A DNA stretch of 13,211 nucleotides from a gamma proteobacterium symbiont of Bathyaustriella thionipta. Lineage in GTDB: Bacteria; Pseudomonadota; Gammaproteobacteria; Chromatiales; Chromatiaceae. This document shows, one piece after another, positions 9,001-13,211 of the stretch; the first letter of the stretch is position 1; every line of letters begins with the position of its first letter. The position numbers and the translations under genes are program-made. The notes beneath the pieces are model-generated. The model saw only the letters and a program-made list of their open reading frames with translations. It did no database searches and had not been told where the DNA came from. Location: contig JAHXHF010000301.1 of assembly GCA_025656895.1 (NCBI GenBank), forward strand, positions 1 through 13,211, in the 5' to 3' direction.

Positions 9001-9948
9001 TTAACCGGCTTCAACGACGCCTTCTACATCACCAGCGAACAGCGTGACGCCATGATCGCGGAAGACCCGGCCTGCGATGAGATCATCGTGCCCCTGCTGC
9101 GCGGGCGGTTCGTGGAACGGTATGGGACGAATTGGGATGGGACGTGGATGATTGCCACGTTCCCGGCGTTGGGGTATGACCTGAATACACTACCCAAGCC
9201 CATTGTCGATCATCTCTCAGCATACAGGGAGCGACTTGAACCGAAGCCAAGAGGCTGGTCGGGTGGCAAGTGGAATGGGCGAAAGGCGGGTTCCTATCGC
9301 TGGTTCGAGACGCAGGACTCAATCAGCTACCACCAGGAGTTCGCCAAACCCAAGATCATTTATCCAAATATGACGAAGTATTTGCCGTTTTATTTTGATG
9401 AAAATACACATTTCTTTACTAATGATAAAGGCTTCATCATAACCGGTAATGGTGATTCCCTGACTTACCTGATAGGCATTCTTAATTCCTCATTGTTCCG
9501 ATGCTGCTTCCGGGACAATTTTCCGGAGTTAATGGGAAATACCTACGAGGTTAGAAAGATTTTTGTTGACCAGATACCCATAAAACAACCGACTGCCGAA
9601 GAAGGGGATATTTTTGATCAGCTGGCTCCATTGATCCAGTTCTCAAGAAATCGGGGCAGGGGTGACGGTTCCGCTTATGAGTTTCTGGAAAACCTGATCG
9701 ACGCCTGTGTTATGGAGTGCTATTTCCATGAGCACATGCGCGACCGGGATCTGTTGTTCCATACCGAGGTCAGGCCGCTGCTGGAAAACTATGACCCCGA
9801 CACATCGGAACAGGAACAAAAGGCATTCGTAGAGCAGTTCTACAAGACTGCCAACGCCCCCGACCACCCCATCCGCAACCGTCTGCTGCGCCTCACCGCC
9901 GACAGCCCGGACCTGCTCGCCGTAATCAAGGAGCACGGGGCGGTATGA
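6010..9948 (+). CDS. Large Eco57I-like adenine-specific DNA methyltransferase (possible Type IIG-like)
   Basis: This 1312-aa protein (from the ATG at 6010; from 6001 it gains three residues) should transfer a methyl group from SAM to adenine N6 in DNA. Motif X TGSFYTP is at 502-508. Motif I DPACGSG at 575-581 binds SAM, and the catalytic motif IV NPPY is at 822-825, the order of gamma-class N6-adenine enzymes. A helical, charged insert (about 600-800) lies between motifs I and IV. Residues from about 985 to 1200 resemble a TaqI-C-like target-recognition region. The N-terminal 240 residues contain FFAIELKQ with a possible ExK (E117, K119), which might be a nuclease remnant; this is weak. The length matches PglX or Type IIG proteins rather than HsdM. 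GC content changes sharply inside the gene. It overlaps the helicase by 14 bases and the ATPase by 4. The methyltransferase call is secure; cleavage activity and target are unknown. Confidence 0.92.
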   Translation: MPINSDNDLRNDIRAALQSFESRPLHDAAIGLLETLGYRSDKTIEIPGSDPRAFLQLLAEHNPDVELNKEKALFNDWLKADILFQLTDEELSDQNTLFKNDAINAGLLQSYLFFAIELKQRDYARGKLTAIARQLNRVFPMPVMVFIKHRDRLSIAVINRRLNKRDADKDVLGKVTIIRNIALANPHRGHLYILQSFALPTLVAKTNIHSFDALHAAWEDIFNVELLNERFYKELSNWYFWALENIHFPFDSIEADRDLLSSKDDIKAHDAKNLIRLLTRLLFVWFVKEKGLIPEALFDRNALHKDTLNNFDPDSRQTVFYKAILQNLFFATLNQTQGKRQFRNERQQHRNITTLLRYKKFFKHPDEFIDQLESVVPFMNGGLFECLDKPHPTRKGPQGGDVIIYEDGFSDRNDNKLHVPDFLFFGKEVSIDLSHAYGDAKRKREKVRGIIHILNSYKFTIVENTPIDQEIALDPELLGKVFENLLASYNPETKTTARKQTGSFYTPRIIVDYMVDESLKSYLGKELHSACPNVSEGDAEEGLDILFSYTEKEHAFSKVEKRALIEAIDNCKIIDPACGSGAFPMGILHKLEFILGKLDKNNKLWRNRQVEKVNDTIAMAESIDDTTIREQTIQELEGRKEDIAEAFSNNDLAYGRKLYLIENCIYGIDIKSIATQVSKLRFFISLIVDQPADSNKENFGIRPLPNLETKFVAANTLIQIDKSGFQIELIESGELKKLKNELKRVRHNIFNAKTPKTKKKYRERDKELRNKIETELISGGWDSDKAALYSQWDPYDQNASASYFEPEWMYGIRDGFNVVIGNPPYIQIQKFPKAQKDIWVAQQYQTYAATADIYCLFYERGAQLLRDGGHLSYITSNKWMRAGYGKKLRAFLSSDVNTNKVLDFGMAQNFGAATTYTCVLNFSKEPSQHKTLSCYAADDRSAMADPAGYFEANSVMQTHLDANPWVVLAKDRQRIKDLVEAQGVPLEQWDINIYRGVLTGFNDAFYITSEQRDAMIAEDPACDEIIVPLLRGRFVERYGTNWDGTWMIATFPALGYDLNTLPKPIVDHLSAYRERLEPKPRGWSGGKWNGRKAGSYRWFETQDSISYHQEFAKPKIIYPNMTKYLPFYFDENTHFFTNDKGFIITGNGDSLTYLIGILNSSLFRCCFRDNFPELMGNTYEVRKIFVDQIPIKQPTAEEGDIFDQLAPLIQFSRNRGRGDGSAYEFLENLIDACVMECYFHEHMRDRDLLFHTEVRPLLENYDPDTSEQEQKAFVEQFYKTANAPDHPIRNRLLRLTADSPDLLAVIKEHGAV

Positions 9949-11609
9949 AATCCAGGCTTCACCGCATCGAGATCCAAAACTTCAAGGCCTTCCGCGATTT
10001 CACGCTGAACCTCGAAGGCCGCCATCTGCTGGTGTACGGCCCCAACGGCTCGGGCAAGTCCTCCCTCTACTGGGCGCTGTACACCTTTTTGCAAAGCGCC
10101 AGAAAGCGGCCGCAACACGCCATCGCCAAGTATTTTGACCCCGACAATCCAGAAAACCTGCTCAACATCCACGAAGACGCCGCCTCCAAACCCGGCGAGA
10201 TCGCGCTGACCCTGCGGGATACCGCCACCCGAAACGACACCACCTATCGCATCAGCCAGGCCGATCACGGCACCTTCAACCAACCAGCCATTCTGAAGGG
10301 TAACCTCGCCAGCGACTTCATCACCTACCGCTTCTTTTTCGGCTTCTCGGATTTCAGCAATTCCGAGAAATTCAACATCTGGCCACTGTTCGAGAAGGAG
10401 ATCCTGCCGTTCTGCGTGTCAACGGGCGGAAACGTGCCGCTGGATGTATGGAACGCCATCAAGTCGGGCGATCCGAATCCTGACCGGCTGCCCCGAACAG
10501 CCGGAGCAGACACATATTCGTCTTTCAAGAGGAAAACCGACGACTTTGCTACCATGCTCCCCGGCATCGTTGATGCCATCAGCACCGAGGCGCGGCGTTT
10601 CTACGACCAGCACTTCTCGGCGGATGATCCGGCGAAGGTGACGCTCAAGTTGGGCGTGACCACGCCGCCATCGGCAACCGGCTCCAACCAGCACGATTTC
10701 TGTTTCACACGCCCGGTCATCGAATTCGGCATCCAGATCGGCAGCCAAACCGTCCACCGCCCGCAAGCCTTCCTCAACGAAGCCAAGCTCACCCAGCTTG
10801 CCCTGTCGGTCCGCTTTGCCGCCTCGTTGGTCAATCTGCACGACTCTGACCTGAAACTGCTGGTACTCGATGACCTGCTGGTCAGCCTCGACATGAGCAA
10901 CCGCATGAAGGTGGTAGAAATCCTGCTCTCGGATCAGTTCGACAACTACCAGAAGATCATCCTCACCCATGACCTTGGGTTCTTCCGCGAGTTTCAGCGG
11001 CTGATCGGCGATGATCTGGGCGACTGGTGCGTCCGTACCTTGAAGGGCAATGCCAGAACCGGCATCACCGCCGAGGCAAGCAAGAACCCGATCGAAAAGG
11101 CCCGGCAATACATCAACGGCCACGACCTGGAAGAGGCCGCCCTGCAACTGCGCAAGGCCGCCGAGGAGACGGCGAAACGCTACCGCCGTTTCGCCATGGG
11201 CCAGACGCTGCGCCCCGGCGAGTTTCATTCGCTTAGCGAAGACCTCAAGGCCGCGCGCAAGCACCTGGAACAACAGATCCCCATGACCCTGTACAAAAAG
11301 GTCATAGCCGGCACGCCGGAGGAGCACCGTGACAAGCTCGTCTGCGCCTCGGATGCGGACCTGGATGCCGATGCTTCACTCGACGCCGCCGCCAAGGGGA
11401 AGCTGAAGGCGCACAGACGCCACCTCCGCCAGTTCCTCTCCGGTACCGCCTGGCAGCAGGCCCAGGCCATGGAAACCATCGACGCCGTTATTCGCATGAA
11501 GGACCGGGTATTGAACCCGGCCGCGCACTGGGGCGAAGCGCCGCTCTATCAGGCCGAACTGGACAAGGCGCTGAAACTCGTTGCCCGGCTGGAAAAGGTC
11601 TTGAAATGA
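9945..11609 (+). CDS. SMC/RecF-type AAA ATPase with possible C-terminal HEPN-like domain
   Basis: The 554-aa protein has an N-terminal ABC-class ATPase like that of RecF, SbcC and OLD proteins. It opens with RLHRIEIQNFKAFRDF, then has Walker A GPNGSGKSS at 32-40 (K38). A degenerate signature-like LNEAKLTQLALS is at 277-288, Walker B LLVLDD at 305-310 with D309 and D310, a D-loop SLD at 314-316 and the switch histidine in THD at 341-343. The region between A and B is only about 260 residues and shows no long SMC coiled coil. Residues 384 onward are helical, including HDLEEAALQLRKAAEETAKR at 393-412, and end with RVLNPAAH (R521, H528). This spacing fits the RX4-6H of HEPN ribonucleases, which is my inference. 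The start overlaps the methyltransferase stop as ATGA. Such ATPases in defence operons often sense or regulate. DNA repair is less likely in this context. Confidence 0.85.
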   Translation: MKSRLHRIEIQNFKAFRDFTLNLEGRHLLVYGPNGSGKSSLYWALYTFLQSARKRPQHAIAKYFDPDNPENLLNIHEDAASKPGEIALTLRDTATRNDTTYRISQADHGTFNQPAILKGNLASDFITYRFFFGFSDFSNSEKFNIWPLFEKEILPFCVSTGGNVPLDVWNAIKSGDPNPDRLPRTAGADTYSSFKRKTDDFATMLPGIVDAISTEARRFYDQHFSADDPAKVTLKLGVTTPPSATGSNQHDFCFTRPVIEFGIQIGSQTVHRPQAFLNEAKLTQLALSVRFAASLVNLHDSDLKLLVLDDLLVSLDMSNRMKVVEILLSDQFDNYQKIILTHDLGFFREFQRLIGDDLGDWCVRTLKGNARTGITAEASKNPIEKARQYINGHDLEEAALQLRKAAEETAKRYRRFAMGQTLRPGEFHSLSEDLKAARKHLEQQIPMTLYKKVIAGTPEEHRDKLVCASDADLDADASLDAAAKGKLKAHRRHLRQFLSGTAWQQAQAMETIDAVIRMKDRVLNPAAHWGEAPLYQAELDKALKLVARLEKVLK

Positions 11610-11631
11610 AAGCGACAGGGAGCCTGACCGC

Positions 11632-12345
11632 ATGAGCGAAATCTTCAACGTCTATTGTGACGAGTCCTGTCACCTGGAGCACGACCAGCAGAAGGCCATG
11701 GTGCTGGGCGCCATCTGGTGTCCGCTGGACAAAAGTCGGGAGATCGCGGTGCGTCTGCGGGAGATCAAGCAAAAGCACGGGCTTGCACCAGGTTTTGAAG
11801 TGAAGTGGACCAAGGTTTCATCGGCGAAGGTTGGCCTGTACCTCGACCTGGTGGATTACTTCTTCGATGATGACGATCTACATTTCCGCGCCCTGATCGT
11901 GCCGGACAAGTCGAAGCTGCGGCATGACGCCATACCGGGGCAGAATCACGACACCTGGTACTACAAGATGTACTTCGACATGCTGAAGGTAATCTTCCGC
12001 CCTGATGCCCGCTACCGGGTCTATCTCGACATCAAGGACACCCGGGGTGCGGAGAAGGCCGCCAAGCTGCACGAAGTGCTCTGCAACAACATGTACGACT
12101 TTTCGCGCAATGTCATCGAGCGCGTACAACTCGTCCATTCCCACGAAATCGAACAACTGCAGCTGGCGGATTTGCTGATTGGCGCCATCTCCTACCTCAA
12201 CCGGGGGCTACAGGGGAACAAGGCCAAGGAAGCGCTGATTGCGAGAATCCAGCAACGTTCCGGCTACGGCCTGACCAAAACTACCTTGTACCGGGAGGAC
12301 AAGGTCAATCTGTTCCGTTGGCGTGCGAGTGAGGTGCAAGGATGA
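11632..12345 (+). CDS. DUF3800 protein, RNase H-like fold
   Basis: The 237-aa protein matches DUF3800, a family with a predicted RNase H-like fold that is often found beside mobile or defence genes; its reaction is unproven. The family's opening strand NVYCDES carries D10 and E11. Further conserved-looking sites are EVKW (56-59), the YLDIKD strand (D133, D136) and QLQLADLLIGAI, with D180. Together these could form an acidic metal-binding site for cleaving nucleic acid. AGGGAG at 11617-11622 precedes the start, 22 bases after the ATPase stop. This is the only gap in the operon and the only junction with its own clear binding site outside an upstream coding frame. The stop overlaps the next start as ATGA. 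Length is normal for the family. The family call is good; the function in this operon is unknown. Confidence 0.82.
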   Translation: MSEIFNVYCDESCHLEHDQQKAMVLGAIWCPLDKSREIAVRLREIKQKHGLAPGFEVKWTKVSSAKVGLYLDLVDYFFDDDDLHFRALIVPDKSKLRHDAIPGQNHDTWYYKMYFDMLKVIFRPDARYRVYLDIKDTRGAEKAAKLHEVLCNNMYDFSRNVIERVQLVHSHEIEQLQLADLLIGAISYLNRGLQGNKAKEALIARIQQRSGYGLTKTTLYREDKVNLFRWRASEVQG

Positions 12346-12842
12346 TGGATGAGCCTGACTGGCTGCCACCGCTGGTGCTGTTCTCTGACTTTGGTGGTGA
12401 TTGGGAGTCGTATCTGGAGGCCATCTATGGCTACTTCAAACAGGATTTCGTCGATAGCAAGCCGCTGTTCCAGGGGCGTCGCCTGGGCTTGAAGCGGCAC
12501 CCGCTAACACAAGGAAAAGAGGCCACCTTCTGGCACATGATCCAGGAAGGCTCTGTAGAAGAGGACCGAACACCGGATTTTCGCCGCTGTGAGCGGATTC
12601 GCTGGCCAAGGCCGATCATCGAGCACGATGCCGACGAGGCGGTAAAGGTCTGGGAGAACCAGCGCCGGGGAGAGAAACGCATCTGTTTATGGTTTGAGCA
12701 GGAAAACTACTTGGTAATCCTGGCAGACCGGGGCAAGTATATTCTGCCCTGGACGGCCTACCTCGTGGAACAGCCGCACAGACAGCGAAAATTGCTAAGG
12801 GAATACGAGGCGTACTGGCAGAGCAAGGCCCAGAAAGGCTGA
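12342..12842 (+). CDS. Small uncharacterised protein, possible BECR-fold RNase
   Basis: I do not firmly recognise this 166-aa protein. It is charged and aromatic-rich, with no membrane segment or signal peptide. Its pattern recalls BECR-type (barnase-EndoU-colicin-RelE) nuclease domains, including phage-associated PBECR families: an early FWHMIQEG (63-70), a basic RRCERIRWPRPIIE stretch (81-94), then alternating strands ICLWFE (114-119), YLVILAD (123-129) and KYILPWTAYLV (132-142). The terminal WTAY with T138 would be the usual late polar residue. H65, R85, R113 and T138 are candidate active-site residues. This is fold-pattern inference only. The start overlaps the DUF3800 stop (ATGA), so the two are translationally coupled and may act together. 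It could instead be a small adaptor or an inhibitor of its partner. Confidence 0.65.
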   Translation: MMDEPDWLPPLVLFSDFGGDWESYLEAIYGYFKQDFVDSKPLFQGRRLGLKRHPLTQGKEATFWHMIQEGSVEEDRTPDFRRCERIRWPRPIIEHDADEAVKVWENQRRGEKRICLWFEQENYLVILADRGKYILPWTAYLVEQPHRQRKLLREYEAYWQSKAQKG

Positions 12843-12864
12843 GGCCGCCCCAAAGGACGGCCTC
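12841..12864 (+). terminator. Weak hairpin at the end of the operon
   Basis: GAGGCCG (12841-12847) and CGGCCTC (12858-12864) form a perfect 7-bp GC-rich stem with a 10-base loop, starting inside the stop codon of the last gene. The following sequence is only moderately T-rich, so termination is plausible but not clear. Confidence 0.4.
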
Positions 12865-12880
12865 GTTACTCCTTCTACAC

Positions 12881-13121
12881 ATGGCAGATGAGCTACAGGT
12901 ATTATTGGTGCATGGCCGAGGAAAATCAAGGAAAATTTGGATTCTGAAACGCCTGTTCGTCTAGCTCCCCACGTCGGTATGCGGTATCCGCCTTCGCCTT
13001 ATTTTTGATGGCATGATCTACGATGATATTCGTGATTACCTGAGACTGTTGGTCCGGCAGCATGAAACAGACCATCAGAAAATTCAGATTGACCCTGCTG
13101 TTATAGAACCGGATCGAATCC
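12881..13121 (+). pseudogene. Possible remnant of a short gene cut off by an insertion sequence
   Basis: An ATG at 12881 opens 27 codons ending at a TAG (12962). The same frame then continues as a plausible, charged reading (for example GMIYDDIRDYLRLLVRQ, then PAVIEPDRIR) into the insertion-sequence end at about 13122. It terminates at 13156 inside that element. Together this could be one gene with a premature stop, truncated by the insertion. I recognise no family and see no good ribosome binding site. Chance open frame is a real alternative. Nothing else is evident between the operon and the insertion sequence. Confidence 0.25.
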
Positions 13122-13211
13122 GTAAAGTGGACCCCATAATCAAGACAGTAGTTTAAGCTGTACTCTGTGATGGGAGAAATGAACCAATGAGCGAAAGAAA
13201 GAAGAGAAAAG
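13122..13211 (+). mobile_element. Left end of a probable IS3-family insertion sequence (partial)
   Basis: The segment beginning GTAAAGTGGACCCC is like the terminal repeats of some IS3-family elements. It is followed about 65 bases later by a binding site and a lysine/arginine-rich MSERKKRK start, as in IS3-type OrfA. The window ends there, so the right end, the orfA/orfB frameshift and any target duplication cannot be seen. The identification rests on recall of the family's look. Confidence 0.6.
13187..13211 (+). CDS. IS3-family transposase OrfA, first eight codons only
   Basis: The ATG at 13187 is preceded by GGGAG (13172-13176). The visible product MSERKKRK is the basic N-terminus common in IS3-family OrfA proteins, whose helix-turn-helix domain would follow beyond the window. 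An ATG at 13179 reads only three codons before a stop and is not used. Confidence 0.55.

Noticed and set aside
9945..11609. A DNA repair RecF or SbcC orthologue
   Set aside because: Only the ATPase core agrees. There is no long coiled coil or zinc hook, and the C-terminus and the coupling to a methyltransferase point to a defence setting.
2715..12842. Classification as BREX, DISARM or Type I restriction-modification
   Set aside because: The methyltransferase recalls PglX and the helicase recalls DISARM-like PLD/SNF2 parts, but PglZ, BrxC, DrmA, DrmB and a separate HsdS are not in the window.
2511..12964. In-frame TAG codons at 2511 and 12962 as signs of amber recoding
   Set aside because: The helicase gene in the same window ends naturally in TAG at 6021-6023, and both interrupted frames are weak or carry other lesions, so decay is simpler.
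1..13211. CRISPR array, tRNA, rRNA or attachment site in a tRNA
   Set aside because: No regularly spaced repeats and no cloverleaf or rRNA-like sequence were seen by eye on either strand.

Overview
The window looks like a gammaproteobacterial chromosome with moderate GC that has acquired a defence-type island. This is inferred from the housekeeping genes at the left end (threonine synthase followed by an RpfE-type/COG4255 protein) and from codon use; no rRNA or tRNA is present to confirm it. All seven complete genes are on the + strand.

Layout. (1) 1-2138: thrC and a COG4255/RpfE-type gene, probably the end of a threonine-biosynthesis operon, closed by a strong rho-independent hairpin at 2231-2263. 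(2) 2264-2696: a junction region with no intact gene. It holds what reads as one decayed small gene (2331-2686), with a good ribosome binding site, two in-frame stops and one frameshift. (3) 2715-12842: five tightly packed genes: a PLD-nuclease/SNF2-type helicase fusion; a very large Eco57I-like adenine DNA methyltransferase; an SMC/RecF-type ATPase with a possible C-terminal HEPN-like domain; a DUF3800 (RNase H-like) protein; and a 166-aa protein that may have a BECR-type RNase fold. Three junctions are overlaps and the fourth is a 22-nt gap, so they very likely form one operon. (4) 12843-13211: a weak hairpin, remnants of a short reading frame, then the left end of what appears to be an IS3-family insertion sequence, cut by the window edge after eight codons of orfA.

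How the genes may work together. Helicase/nuclease plus methyltransferase is the logic of restriction-modification: methylation marks self DNA and the ATP-driven PLD-helicase attacks unmarked DNA. No hsdS, pglZ, brxC, drmA or drmB equivalent is seen, so this is not a standard Type I, BREX or DISARM locus. The ATPase and the last two genes could add sensing and nucleic-acid cleavage, possibly a back-up abortive-infection arm. The individual families are recognisable. The joint function, and the RNase assignments for the ATPase tail and the last gene, are inference.

The methyltransferase gene is a striking compositional mosaic (about 62%, then 35-38%, 58%, 27% and 68% GC in hand-counted 60-base lines). 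This suggests recombination within the gene, including in the probable target-recognition region.
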